Assembly: GCA_964035575.1 (NCBI GenBank)
Contig: OZ037844.1
Location: 1,727,588-1,791,587 of the forward strand
Reading direction: 5' to 3'
DNA: 64,000 bases
DNA from: Rhynchopus sp. YZ270_cl-10
Taxonomy: Eukaryota > Euglenozoa > Diplonemea > Diplonemida > Diplonemidae
The notes below the pieces were generated by a model, which ran no database searches, was not told where the DNA came from, and saw nothing but the letters and a program-made list of their open reading frames with translations. This document shows, in pieces, positions 44,255 to 57,250 of this stretch; position 1 is the stretch's first letter, and each line of letters starts with the position of its first letter. A program made the translations under genes and the position numbers.

Positions 44255-46760
44255 CGTGCGCATGTAGTGTATGGTGATACATGCGCACGCTGTGTATAGT
44301 GTACTGTGCGCACGTAGTGTATAGTGATACGTGCGCACGTGGTGCGCACGCTGTGTATAGTGTTCCGTGCGCACGTAGTGAAGAGTTTACTGTGCGCACG
44401 TGGTGCGCACGCTGTGTAGAGTGTACTGTGCGCACGCTGTGAAGAGTGTACTGTGCGCACGTGGTGCGCACGCTGTGTATAGTGTACTGTGCGCACGTAG
44501 TGTATGGTGTACTGTGCGCACGTAGTGAAGAGTGAACTGTGCGCACGCTGTGTATGGTGTACTGTGCGCACGTAGTGAAGACTGAACTGTGCGCACGCTG
44601 TGAAGAGAGTACTGTGCGCACACTGTGTATGGTGTACTATGCGCACGTAGTGAAGACTGAACTGTGCGCACGCTGTGTATAGAGTACTGTGCGCACACTG
44701 TGTATAGTTTACTGTGCGCACGCTGTGTATGGTGTACTGTGCGCACGTAGTGAAGAGTGAACTGTGCGCACGCTGTGTATAGCGTACTGTGCGCACACTG
44801 TGTATAGTTTACTGTGCGCACGCTGTGTATGGTGTACTGTGCGCACGCTGTGTATGGTGAACTGTGCGCACGTAGTGTATAGAGTACTGTGCGCACACTG
44901 TGTATAGTGTACTGTGCGCACGCTGTGTATGGTGAACTGTGCGCACGTAGTGAAGAGTGAACTGTGCGCACACTGTGTATGGTGTACTGTGCGCGCGTAA
45001 TGTATAGAGTACAGTGCGCACGTGGTGCGCACGTATCACTACACTACGTGCGCACAGTACACTATACACAGTGTGCGCACAGTTCACTCTTCACTACGTG
45101 CGCACAGTTCACCATACACTACGTGCGCACAGTTCACCATACACAGCGTGCGCACAGTTCACTCTTCACTACGTGCGCACAGTTCACCATACACTACGTG
45201 CGCACAGTTCACCATACACAGCGTGCACACAGTTCACTCTTCACTACGTGCGCACAGTACACCATACACTACGTGCGCACAGTTCACCATACACAGCGTG
45301 CGCACAGTTCACTCTTCACTACGTGCGCACAGTACACCATACACTACGTGCGCACAGTTCACCATACACAGCGTGCGCACAGTACACTACACACAGTGTG
45401 CGCATAGTTCACTGTGTGCACAGTTCACTCTTCACTACGTGCGCACAGTACACCATACACTACGTGCGCACAGTTCACCGTACACAGCGTGCGCACAGTA
45501 CACTACACACAGTGTGCGCACAGCTCACTCTTCACTACGTGCGCACCACGTGCGCACGGAACACTAAACACAGCGTGCGCACCACGTGCGCACAGTACTC
45601 TATGCACGACGTGCGCACGTATCACTAAACACTACGTGCGCACAGTAAACTCTTCACTACGTGCGCACAGAACACTATAGACAGCGTGCGCACCACGTGC
45701 GCACGTATCACTATACACTACGTGCGCACCACGTGCGCACAGTAAACTCTTCACTACGTGCGCACGGAACACTATACACAGCGTGCGCACCACGTGCGCA
45801 CGTATCACTATACACTACGTGCGCACCACGTGCGCACAGTAAACTCTTCACTACGTGCGCACGGAACACTATACACAGCGTGCGCACCACGTGCGCACGT
45901 ATCATTATACACTACGTGCGCACCACGTGCGCACGTATCACTATACACTACGTGCGCACCACGTGCGCACAGTAAACTCTTCACTACGTGCGCACAGAAC
46001 ACTATACACAGCGTGCGCACCACGTGCGCACGTATCACTATACACTACGTGCGCACCACGTGCGCACAGTAAACTCTTCACTACGTGCGCACAGAACACT
46101 ATACACTACGTGCGCACCACGTGCGCACAGTAAACTCTTCACTACGTGCGCACGGAACACTGTACACAGCGTGCGCACCACGTGCGCACGTATCACTATA
46201 CACTACGTGCGCACCACGTGCGCACAGTAAACTCTTCACTACGTGCGCACGGAACACTATACACAGCGTGCGCACCACGTGCGCACGTATCACTATACAC
46301 TACGTGCGCACCACGTGCGCACAGTAAACTCTTCACTACGTGCGCACGGAACACTATACACAGCGTGCGCACCACGTGCGCACGTATCATTATACACTAC
46401 GTGCGCACCACGTGCGCACGTATCACTATACACTACGTGCGCACCACGTGCGCACAGTAAACTCTTCACTACGTGCGCACAGAACACTATACACAGCGTG
46501 CGCACCACGTGCGCACGTATCACTATACACTACGTGCGCACCACGTGCGCACAGTAAACTCTTCACTACGTGCGCACAGAACACTATACACTACGTGCGC
46601 ACCACGTGCGCACAGTAAACTCTTCACTACGTGCGCACGGAACACTGTACACAGCGTGCGCACCACGTGCGCACGTATCACTATACACTACGTGCGCACC
46701 ACGTGCGCACAGTACACTATACACTACGTGCGCACGTAGCACTCCTCACTACATGCGCAT
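44255..46760. repeat. GTGCGCAC near-palindrome satellite, unit 5
   Basis: Axis at about 45029; same arrangement as unit 4. Confidence 0.95.
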
Positions 46761-46891
46761 GGAAGCGTTGATATATTATTCAAGTGACAATGTTCTAATT
46801 ATAGGTTATACACATTCTATTATTTGATAAATATTACAGCAATACCATAATAATTGGTCTATACTCTATGTACTACTAAACAACATTACAG

Positions 46892-48396
46892 GTGACCCCG
46901 TCATAGCGATACGGAAGGTGTACCGCACGCTGAACAAGAAGGTGGAATACTACGAGCAGCAAGGAGTACTGCTCCGGCTAGTAGACGGAGTGCTGGCGGA
47001 TCGGTCCACCGAGCGCAACAGGAAGAAGGGGGATCCGTACGAGGTATGAATATACACTAAGTACCACATATATAATTCATACTACTTTTTACAGCGCGAG
47101 GAGTACGGACCCCAGGGGGAGCAGCCGCCGCCGAGCTGCCTGGAATTTGAGTTCCAGGCAGCACTCGACCACTCCGAGAATGGAGTGGTCGAGGAGGCGT
47201 GGCGACCCCACCTCCAGCGTAGGCTGGAGCTGGCGTGCCGACCGGCACGACAGGCGAAGAGGGAGTACGAGCTCCGTATGTCTTATTATACATTACCTAT
47301 GCGTTTCCTCATATTTATATTATTCCCCCTTACTACAGCTCCCGAGGTCCGCAGCCTCGGATTTGGGACGTACGTCCCAACCGCACAGGAGGAGAAGCAG
47401 CAGAGGGAAGACGCGAAACGCGTCGTCGCGAACGGTCGGAGGATCGTCGCGACCCTCATGCTGTCGTCAGAGCTGATCATCAGCGACGACAGCAAGGTAT
47501 GTGCTCAAACCTCCCACCTTCTATATTACTATACCAAAACATCACAGATCCATTCACTGTTGACGGACACACTGAAACGCCCAGAGGACGAGGACACGCA
47601 GCGCGCGTCAGGGTCCGTGAGCGTGAGCGGACCGGGAGAGCCGCAGCCGCCCCCCGACAGCCACCCCCACGCCGGGCCGTCCGAGCTGACGTTCCCCCAC
47701 GCCACCATGTCGGTTCCGTGGGCCCGTCTCCGGACGGCCCTGTGGGTGGCAGGAGGGGTGCGGGGCCTCCCCGAGCTCGAGGCTGCGGTAGAGGCGGAAA
47801 AAAACAGAGAAAAAAAAGCAAAGAAAAGGAGGGGTAAACCCCAGGACCAGTTCCAGGCGTGGTCCGAGGGAAAGGACTCCCAGTCCCAGGAGTGGGACTG
47901 GGTGTATACGGAAACGAATAGGCCGGGAAGAAAAAGAAAAAGGGAAACAGGACAACCCAGGCGCGAGAACACCACCACCTCGCCCTCCCCCTGCCTCCCA
48001 CCCCAGATGTACGCACTGCCGTACGACACCCCCCCCAGCTCCGCACAAAATAGTGAAAAAAAAAGAAGGGTAGGATGTGATATAAAAAAAACAGAAACCA
48101 AAAAGGAAAGCGAAGAAGAAACCAAAAAAGAAAAAAAAGTAGAAACAAAAAAACAGACCAAAAGAGAGAGAGAAGAAGCCGCTGCTAAAAAGCAGTGGCT
48201 TGATGCCTACCAAAAAATGGGCACGGAGGAAAAAAAGCAGTGGTGCATGGAGTGCGGCTTTAATTGCTGCGCTTCATGCACCACTCTTGTGGCATGCCAT
48301 AACAGCTGCCACAAGAGAATACCCTCCAAATGGAAACAACGAAAAGAAGGGCGTGCAGTGCACGCAAGCGCCAAAATCATGCATAAAGCGAGATAA
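46892..48396 (+). CDS. Gene 1 exons 2-5, unit 5
   Basis: Exons 46892-47043, 47095-47275, 47339-47496 and 47548-48396; product identical to unit 2. Confidence 0.7.
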
Positions 48397-48606
48397 GCAC
48401 TATTTTTATATATTTTTGTTTTGTTTACTAAATTTTTATTTTTCAGACATGTCCCCCTAGATCACCTCCAGCCTCCCCCCTCTCTTCCAAATAATGTTTG
48501 AGCTAAATGAAATATAAAGAACCCCTATACCCTCCCCTTTTTACTTTAGTTTATCATCAGATACACTTTTTAATCCTCATCACATCCCATCAGACGTACA
48601 CACACA

Positions 48607-49699
48607 ATGAGGGTGAAGATGGCGCGGAGACGGCCGGTCCCAGCCCCACCCCCAATGGCGGCGATTCAGGCCCCAGCCCCAGCCCCAAAGGCGGCGACGA
48701 GAAGGAAGAGGAAGCGCAAGCGGGCGGCGACAGTGTCCTCCGCGTCCGCCGGGGGGTCGTCGGTGGGGAATATGTCCTCATTCTCCCCCGGCGCCCCCGG
48801 CGCCCCCGACGCCCCCACCTCCGTCATGCCGCGGAGCCCCACCACCACCACCAACACTGCCTCAGGTATGTATTCCCTCATACATTATTACATCGTTTTT
48901 AATTAAGTACGTAGTTATTAATCCCCCATCACAGAGACCGCCACCAGACAACGCCTGTCAGTGGTGAAGGTGCAGGCGAAGGCGCGGCTAGAAGCCGCCA
49001 TGCAGGCAACGGAGGAGCCACCGAGGGTATGTTATATAATTCTCCCCTATATTAGCTCCCCCTTTATCCCAAGAATTACAACACTATACAGGAGAGTATG
49101 TCCCTCAGATTCGAAGTTGAGGCTACGGTAAGCTCAGAAGAAGAACCCGAGTGGAAAGAAAAAGTATGTATTTTAATTGTATTGTACCTATTTTTGTCAT
49201 GCTATTTTATTTTTCTCAGAAACAGGCGATCCTGGCCAGGACACGCCAAATCCAGCATAAAATGCTGGAGGCGTACGCCGGGAAGGAGGACACGGACACG
49301 GACTGGAGAGAGTCCGTGTCGTCGCAGGGAGCCGGCAGCGACGAGGAGTACGAGGAAAAGGGGGGAGAGGGGGGGAGGGGCAAAGAGGTGGAGGTGGCAT
49401 CGGGGAGGTGGGTGAGTGTAAGGGTGGGGGTTAGGGGGGAGGGGGTTAAGGGGGAGGGGGTTAAGGGGGAGGGGTATGGGGTCGCAACCGACGGTTGCGT
49501 CCCATACGAGGTGGGAACGGGGGAGGTGCCAAACGCAGACCAACTTAAAATGTTGGCTACTGCGGGCATCGCCCCCGGGGACGAGGGACTAGTCCCGCTC
49601 CCCCACAAGCACGACACCAGACAGACATGTCTGGTGCTCGTGACGAGAACAGAGGGGGGGGGGGTCTCTGTTACCCCCCCCTCCAAAAAAGGCAGCTGA
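48607..49699 (+). CDS. Gene 2, unit 5
   Basis: Exons 48607-48865, 48935-49026, 49092-49163 and 49220-49699; product identical to unit 1. Confidence 0.7.
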
Positions 49700-50501
49700 C
49701 ACCCCAGTCAGCTGCCCCCAGAGGCTCCTAACGACTAGGAGCCTCTGGTGCCACAACCACCTTACGCGTGTGCGTGGTGGCACAGGGGGCAGAACGCAGC
49801 GCGTCCTCGCTAACGAGGAGAACGACAGGAGACGCGCCTACGCTAATGCGTGGGAAAGACGCCACAACGCAGAACAGGGCAGCGCCCTTGCTTTTGTGCC
49901 TCCAGTAGCGGCTAAAGCTACTCTGGTCATCGCTGCGTTCCTGGAAACGGAGGTGGCTGTCACCATCTACTCTACGAGTAGCGATGGTGACAGCATCCTG
50001 ACTGCAGTCAGGATGCTACCACACCCCAGCCTCGCGCAAGTGAGGTCGAACGGCGCTCTGCGCCGTTCCTTGTTCAACGAGCCCCTGTGGCTGAGTACAG
50101 GCACACCTGACGTGTGCTTTATTCGGCTGAAGGCTGCTCTGAACAAGAAAAAACACGGGGAGTGGGTGGACTTCGCAAGGAGACAAACAAAAGCGCAGGC
50201 TCGACTGGAGGAAGAGGGAATCAAGCTGATCGTGATGCTTTATCATGTTGGAATCATAATAATCCATCACGAGCAGATTGATGGCCTCTCCACCTTCAAA
50301 CGAGCCACGGAGTACCACGCCACTGCTCAACAGGACAGCCTGTCGTACTCGAAGACGGGGCTAGTGATCCTCCTTGACGAGGGGGATCACTACTCCAGAA
50401 TCAAGAACAAAAGCGACGCTGACCGCGTCGCGTTCGCAAACTGGTATCAAACGTCCATGTCAGGTAGAGTAACGGTTCATCAGAACTTGGCTAGACCTTA
50501 A
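49644..50501 (+). CDS. Third open frame, unit 5; probable continuation of gene 2
   Basis: Identical to the unit 1 copy. Confidence 0.55.
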   Translation, partial: REQRGGGSLLPPPPKKAADTPVSCPQRLLTTRSLWCHNHLTRVRGGTGGRTQRVLANEENDRRRAYANAWERRHNAEQGSALAFVPPVAAKATLVIAAFLETEVAVTIYSTSSDGDSILTAVRMLPHPSLAQVRSNGALRRSLFNEPLWLSTGTPDVCFIRLKAALNKKKHGEWVDFARRQTKAQARLEEEGIKLIVMLYHVGIIIIHHEQIDGLSTFKRATEYHATAQQDSLSYSKTGLVILLDEGDHYSRIKNKSDADRVAFANWYQTSMSGRVTVHQNLARP

Positions 50502-51158
50502 GGCCACTAGTATTTCTTATAGTGACCTTCAGGTGTAATCAAAATTCTCATGAACGTGTACTACACGTGACATGCCTTAGTAATACCAGTTGTAGAATTC
50601 AATATTTCCTCCTTTATCTATTGTTAATGTGATTTAGCAGGGAAAGCATTTTCCCTCATAAGTATTTTCCTTTTACAAAGACATTTTTCAGCGAAAGAAT
50701 ACATTTTGTTAAATATTTACAGCATTTTCTGTACAGTAGAATGCATATTTTATGTGTCGTGTAGACTTCTTCGAGATCAGCCGTTTTCCGTAACTCACGC
50801 GTCCTTTGCGTGCAATTAGATCACTTCTTACGGAAAACGTCATTTCTCTTGAGTAATAAAAAATATTTTGGGCCCAGCACAGACTGGCCCAAGAAGGCAA
50901 GGAACGAACTGTAAAAACTAACGAAATATAGAGAAAGAAAGGCCATATGGGGGGGTTCCACATAGATATCGAAAGCAAATAACGCAAGAAGGGAAAAAAG
51001 ACAGTATAAATAACAGAACGAAAAAAAAGAGGTCTACCTCACCTGCACCCCATTTCTATTTAATCTGCTTTCATATCCCACCTCCACCACTCTCCTCACC
51101 ACAGATTACACAATACAATGACTTGCCTAACTCCCTAAAAAAAATAAAAGCAAGTAAA

Positions 51159-51269
51159 ATGATGGAGGCGGAGGCGGAGGCGGAGGCGGGGTCGGCTCAT
51201 ACGCCACCCCCCCTCCTGGGACAATCCTCAGTCCCAGCAGCAGCGAAGGAGACGGAGAAGACAACAGCG
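51159..51269 (+). pseudogene. Gene 1 exon 1, unit 6, orphaned
   Basis: Intact exon 1 with TATA box at 51005, but its downstream exons are missing. If transcribed it would read through the satellite into the AACCCGCA array. Confidence 0.6.
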
Positions 51270-51854
51270 GTATGTAACTTTTACCCCTTTTTATTACTTT
51301 TTCTTCGTATGTCATTTCAACACTCCGGATTCTCGGCTCATGATGCCTCCTTACAAGAGGCGCAAACTCTGCTTAGCCGCATGGGTCCGCTCCCACCGCA
51401 GCTCCGCATCCTTCACGCGTACCGGTCAGTCATGCACGCACATCCCACACGACGTCTTTCCTTCACCTATGTGAACGTCCACGAAGATGTTGGGTCTTCC
51501 TTGCTATCCTCCGCAGCAGCACGCTTCGCGCCTACTCCTCCGCCCGCACCATGGGAAGGGTGCCAGCATCAGTGTCACCTAGGTCCGTCATGAACAGGTC
51601 CCTCTCGGGCTTGTTTTTCTATTTCAGCCTGTTCACAGGCTTAACCTTGTTAGTTCCTCATTCTCTTTGTTTTTTTTTTATTTTTTGCAAATACGAAGTG
51701 TAACCCAGGTGAGGTGTGCACTGGCTGTGCATGCAGGAGGAGGAGTAAGAGGTGCTATGGTGTGCGGAACGCACAGGTGAGGTGTGCACTGACTGTGCAT
51801 GCAGGAGGAGGAGTAAGAGGTGCTGTGGGGTGCGGAACGTAGGGTATCGTGTTA

Positions 51855-53560
51855 CGTGCGCATGTAGTGTATGGTGATACATGCGCACGCTGTGTATAGT
51901 GTACTGTGCGCACGTAGTGTATAGTGATACGTGCGCACGTGGTGCGCACGCTGTGTATAGTGTTCCGTGCGCACGTAGTGAAGAGTTTACTGTGCGCACG
52001 TGGTGCGCACGCTGTGTAGAGTGTACTGTGCGCACGCTGTGAAGAGTGTACTGTGCGCACGTGGTGCGCACGCTGTGTATAGTGTACTGTGCGCACGTAG
52101 TGTATGGTGTACTGTGCGCACGTAGTGAAGAGTGAACTGTGCGCACGCTGTGTATGGTGTACTGTGCGCACGTAGTGAAGACTGAACTGTGCGCACGCTG
52201 TGAAGAGAGTACTGTGCGCACACTGTGTATGGTGTACTATGCGCACGTAGTGAAGACTGAACTGTGCGCACGCTGTGTATAGAGTACTGTGCGCACACTG
52301 TGTATAGTTTACTGTGCGCACGCTGTGTATGGTGTACTGTGCGCACGTAGTGAAGAGTGAACTGTGCGCACGCTGTGTATAGCGTACTGTGCGCACACTG
52401 TGTATAGTTTACTGTGCGCACGCTGTGTATGGTGTACTGTGCGCACGCTGTGTATGGTGAACTGTGCGCACGTAGTGTATAGAGTACTGTGCGCACACTG
52501 TGTATAGTGTACTGTGCGCACGCTGTGTATGGTGAACTGTGCGCACGTAGTGAAGAGTGAACTGTGCGCACACTGTGTATGGTGTACTGTGCGCGCGTAA
52601 TGTATAGAGTACAGTGCGCACGTGGTGCGCACGTATCACTACACTACGTGCGCACAGTACACTATACACAGTGTGCGCACAGTTCACTCTTCACTACGTG
52701 CGCACAGTTCACCATACACTACGTGCGCACAGTTCACCATACACAGCGTGCGCACAGTTCACTCTTCACTACGTGCGCACAGTTCACCATACACTACGTG
52801 CGCACAGTTCACCATACACAGCGTGCACACAGTTCACTCTTCACTACGTGCGCACAGTACACCATACACTACGTGCGCACAGTTCACCATACACAGCGTG
52901 CGCACAGTTCACTCTTCACTACGTGCGCACAGTACACCATACACTACGTGCGCACAGTTCACCATACACAGCGTGCGCACAGTACACTACACACAGTGTG
53001 CGCATAGTTCACTGTGTGCACAGTTCACTCTTCACTACGTGCGCACAGTACACCATACACTACGTGCGCACAGTTCACCGTACACAGCGTGCGCACAGTA
53101 CACTACACACAGTGTGCGCACAGCTCACTCTTCACTACGTGCGCACAGTACACCATACACTACGTGCGCACAGTTCACCATACACAGCATGCGCACAGTA
53201 CACATAACACAGCGTGCGCACAGTTCACTCTTCACTACGTGCGCACCACGTGCGCACGGAACACTAAACACAGCGTGCGCACCACGTGCGCACAGTACTC
53301 TATGCACGACGTGCGCACGTATCACTAAACACTACGTGCGCACAGTAAACTCTTCACTACGTGCGCACAGAACACTATAGACAGCGTGCGCACCACGTGC
53401 GCACGTATCACTATACACTACGTGCGCACCACGTGCGCACAGTAAACTCTTCACTACGTGCGCACGGAACACTATACACAGCGTGCGCACCACGTGCGCA
53501 CGTATCACTATACACTACGTGCGCACCACGTGCGCACAGTAAACTCTTCACTACGTGCGC
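51855..53560. repeat. GTGCGCAC near-palindrome satellite, unit 6, right end cut
   Basis: Axis at about 52629. The right arm ends abruptly at 53560; the four bases CGCA at 53558-53561 are shared by both repeats at the junction. Confidence 0.95.
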
Positions 53561-55578
53561 AAACCCGCAAACCCGTAAACCCGTAAACCCGCAAACCCGC
53601 AAACCCGCAAACCCGCAAACCCGTAAACCCGCAAACCCGCAAACCCGCAAACCCGCAAACCCGCAAACCCGTAAACCCGCAAACCCGTAAACCCGCAAAC
53701 CCGCAAACCCGCAAACCCGCAAACCCGCAAACCCGCAAACCCGCAAACCCGCAAACCCGCAAACCCGCAAACCCGCAAACCCGCAAACCCGCAAACCCGC
53801 AAACCCGCAAACCCGCAAACCCGCAAACCCGCAAACCCGCAAACCCGCAAACCCGCAAACCCGCAAACCCGCAAACCCGCAAACCCGCAAACCCGCAAAC
53901 CCGCAAACCCGCAAACCCGCAAACCCGCAAACCCGCAAACCCGCAAACCCGCAAACCCGCAAACCCGCAAACCCGCAAACCCGCAAACCCGCAAACCCGC
54001 AAACCCGCAAACCCGCAAACCCGCAAACCCGCAAACCCGCAAACCCGCAAACCCGCAAACCCGCAAACCCGCAAACCCGCAAACCCGCAAACCCGCAAAC
54101 CCGCAAACCCGCAAACCCGCAAACCCGCAAACCCGCAAACCCGCAAACCCGCAAACCCGCAAACCCGCAAAACCCGCAAACCCGCAAACCCGTAAACCCG
54201 CAAACCCGCAAACCCGCAAACCCGCAAACCCGTAAACCCGCAAACCCGCAAACCCGCAAACCCGCAAACCCGCAAACCCGCAAACCCGCAAACCCGCAAA
54301 CCCGCAAACCCGCAAACCCGCAAACCCGCAAACCCGCAAACCCGCAAACCCGCAAACCCGCAAACCCGCAAACCCGCAAACCCGCAAACCCGCAAACCCG
54401 CAAACCCGCAAACCCGCAAACCCGTAAACCCGCAAACCCGCAAACCCGCAAACCCGCAAACCCGCAAACCCGCAAACCCGCAAACCCGCAAACCCGCAAA
54501 CCCGCAAACCCGCAAACCCGCAAACCCGCAAACCCGCAAACCCGCAAACCCGCAAACCCGCAAACCCGCAAACCCGCAAACCCGCAAACCCGCAAACCCG
54601 CAAACCCGCAAACCCGCAAACCCGCAAACCCGCAAACCCGCAAACCCGCAAACCCGCAAACCCGCAAACCCGCAAACCCGCAAACCCGCAAACCCGCAAA
54701 CCCGCAAACCCGCAAACCCGCAAACCCGCAAACCCGCAAACCCGCAAACCCGCAAACCCGCAAACCCGCAAACCCGCAAACCCGCAAACCCGCAAACCCG
54801 CAAACCCGCAAACCCGCAAACCCGCAAACCCGCAAACCCGCAAACCCGCAAACCCGCAAACCCGCAAACCCGCAAACCCGCAAACCCGCAAACCCGCAAA
54901 CCCGCAAACCCGCAAACCCGCAAACCCGCAAACCCGCAAACCCGCAAACCCGCAAACCCGCAAACCCGCAAACCCGCAAACCCGCAAACCCGCAAACCCG
55001 CAAACCCGCAAACCCGCAAACCCGCAAACCCGCAAACCCGCAAACCCGCAAACCCGCAAACCCGCAAACCCGCAAACCCGCAAACCCGCAAACCCGCAAA
55101 CCCGCAAACCCGCAAACCCGCAAACCCGCAAACCCGCAAACCCGCAAACCCGCAAACCCGCAAACCCGCAAACCCGCAAACCCGCAAACCCGCAAACCCG
55201 CAAACCCGCAAACCCGCAAACCCGCAAACCCGCAAACCCGCAAACCCGCAAACCCGCAAACCCGCAAACCCGCAAACCCGCAAACCCGCAAACCCGCAAA
55301 CCCGCAAACCCGCAAACCCGCAAACCCGCAAACCCGTAAACCCGCAAACCCGCAAACCCGCAAACCCGCAAACCCGCAAACCCGCAAACCCGCAAACCCG
55401 TAAACCCGCAAACCCGCAAACCCGCAAACCCGCAAACCCGCAAACCCGCAAACCCGCAAACCCGCAAACCCGCAAACCCGTAAACCCGCAAACCCGCAAA
55501 CCCGCAAACCCGTAAACCCGTAAACCCGCAAACCCGCAAACCCGCAAACCCGCAAACCCGCAAACCCGCAAACCCGCA
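53561..55578 (+). repeat. AACCCGCA satellite array 3 (about 252 units)
   Basis: Two kilobases of nearly pure 8-base units, C-rich strand on top, with scattered AACCCGTA variants clustered near both ends and one 9-base unit near 54170. Confidence 0.97.
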
Positions 55579-55730
55579 ATTTTTTGTCAAAATGTGCATA
55601 ATTTAGGTCCATTTTCATGCAGATTTTGTGATTTTTTGTCAATTTTTGCAAAATTTGTAAATTTTTCACTTTTTGTCAATTTTTGCCTATTTTTGTAAAT
55701 TTTGCATATTTTTGCAAATTCTGCAAAATT
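55579..55730 (+). repeat. AT-rich spacer, truncated copy
   Basis: Matches the first 150 bases of the full spacers (AATTTTTTGTCAAAATG to AAATTCTGCAAAATT), then returns directly to AACCCGCA repeats, lacking the other 600 bases. Confidence 0.85.
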
Positions 55731-56294
55731 CCGCAAACCCGCAAACCCGCAAACCCGCAAACCCGCAAACCCGCAAACCCGCAAACCCGCAAACCCGCAA
55801 ACCCGCAAACCCGCAAACCCGCAAACCCGCAAACCCGCAAACCCGCAAACCCGCAAACCCGTAAACCCGCAAACCCGCAAACCCGCAAACCCGCAAACCC
55901 GCAAACCCGCAAACCCGCAAACCCGCAAACCCGTAAACCCGCAAACCCGCAAACCCGCAAACCCGCAAACCCGCAAACCCGCAAACCCGCAAACCCGCAA
56001 ACCCGCAAACCCGCAAACCCGCAAACCCGCAAACCCGCAAACCCGCAAACCCGCAAACCCGTAAACCCGCAAACCCGCAAACCCGCAAACCCGCAAACCC
56101 GCAAACCCGCAAACCCGCAAACCCGCAAACCCGCAAACCCGCAAACCCGCAAACCCGCAAACCCGCAAACCCGCAAACCCGCAAACCCGCAAACCCGTAA
56201 ACCCGCAAACCCGCAAACCCGCAAACCCGCAAACCCGCAAACCCGCAAACCCGCAAACCCGCAAACCCGCAAACCCGCAAACCCGCAAACCCGC
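55731..56294 (+). repeat. AACCCGCA satellite array 4
   Basis: About 70 units in the same orientation between the truncated and the first full spacer. Confidence 0.95.
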
Positions 56295-57060
56295 AATTTT
56301 TTGTCAAAATGTGCATAATTTAGGTCCATTTTCATGCAGATTTTGTGATTTTTTGTCAATTTTTGCAAAATTTGTAAATTTTTCACTTTTTGTCAATTTT
56401 TGCCTATTTTTGTAAATTTTGCATATTTTTGCAAATTCTGCAAAATTTCAATTTTCGACTTTTTAGATAGCCGGAAACTGTGGCTTGTATTTTTGAGAAA
56501 ATGGAAGATTTTGCACTTTTAGCATTTTTTTGAAAATTTAGCATTTTTGTGTAAATTTAGCATTTTTTGCATTTTTTTGGAATTTTTGGAATTTTTGGAA
56601 TTTTGGAAATTTTGTCAAATTCTGCAAAATTTGTTGGATCTGCATGCAGATTTTGCCAGATTTTGCACTTTTCTGCAAAATTTCAAAAATGCTGATTTAG
56701 CATTTTTCCGGTTTTTTTTAGACCCGGATATTTTTTTGCATAATTGTGCAAAATTTTGCACAATTACGTACAATTTTCATGCACAATTCTCCAAAATTTT
56801 GCAAAAAATGACAAAATTCACTGTTCAATTTTCCGGTTCCTTATAGAGCCGGATTTTTTTTTGCATAATTCTGCAAAATTTTTTTTTTGCAAATTTTGCA
56901 AAAGTGGAACTTTAGTTGGTGTGGTAATGAAGCACAACAGAGGCCATTTAGCAGCCCAGGATGCGTCGCGGGCGCTTCGCGCCCGCTCCGCGGTCCCGCA
57001 TGCCATTTAGCAGCCCAGGATGCGTCGCGGGCGCTTCGCGCCCGCTCCGCGGTCCCGCAT
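56295..57060 (+). repeat. AT-rich spacer copy 1 (766 bases)
   Basis: AT-rich, built of TTTTGCA, AATTTTTGG and TTTAGCA words, with a GC-rich end. It contains perfect inverted repeats: a 14-base palindrome around 56645, AAAAATGCT/AGCATTTTT at 56685-56707, a 24-base palindrome at 56742-56765 (half-site AATTGTGCAAAA), and GCGGGCGC/GCGCCCGC at 56968-56986. The last 118 bases are a 59-base GC-rich block twice in a row. It then grades into the satellite through TCCCGCAT units. No credible gene; Phe-rich frames are by-products. Confidence 0.9.
56943..57060 (+). repeat. 59-base GC-rich block, duplicated
   Basis: Starts GCCATTTAGCAGCCCAGG and ends GTCCCGCAT; two exact copies (56943-57001 and 57002-57060). 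Present as a pair in all six full spacers. Each block carries an 8-bp GC stem with a TTC loop. Confidence 0.9.
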
Positions 57061-57250
57061 TCCCGCATTCCCGCAAACCCGCAAACCCGCAAACCCGCAA
57101 ACCCGCAAACCCGCAAACCCGCAAACCCGCAAACCCGCAAACCCGCAAACCCGCAAACCCGCAAACCCGCAAACCCGCAAACCCGCAAACCCGTAAACCC
57201 GCAAACCCGCAAACCCGCAAACCCGCAAACCCGCAAACCCGCAAACCCGC
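57061..57250 (+). repeat. AACCCGCA satellite array 5
   Basis: Short array starting with two TCCCGCAT-type units, then regular units. Confidence 0.95.

Larger units (their letters stand above)
43559..51158 (+). repeat. Tandem gene-array unit 5 (7,600 bases)
   Basis: Matches unit 4 in length and, as far as I compared, in sequence including the satellite. Confidence 0.95.
51159..53560 (+). repeat. Tandem gene-array unit 6, truncated inside the satellite
   Basis: Contains the promoter, gene 1 exon 1 (51159-51269), the complete left satellite arm and most of the right arm, then stops at CTACGTGCGC where AACCCGCA repeats begin. Gene 1 here lacks exons 2-5 and gene 2 is absent, so the copy cannot make either product. 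The satellite layout matches unit 3 in the right arm. Confidence 0.95.

Noticed and set aside
56547-56846. Phe-rich frames in the AT-rich spacers
   Set aside because: They follow from TTT-rich words, break at homopolymer differences between copies, and lack any unique protein-like sequence.
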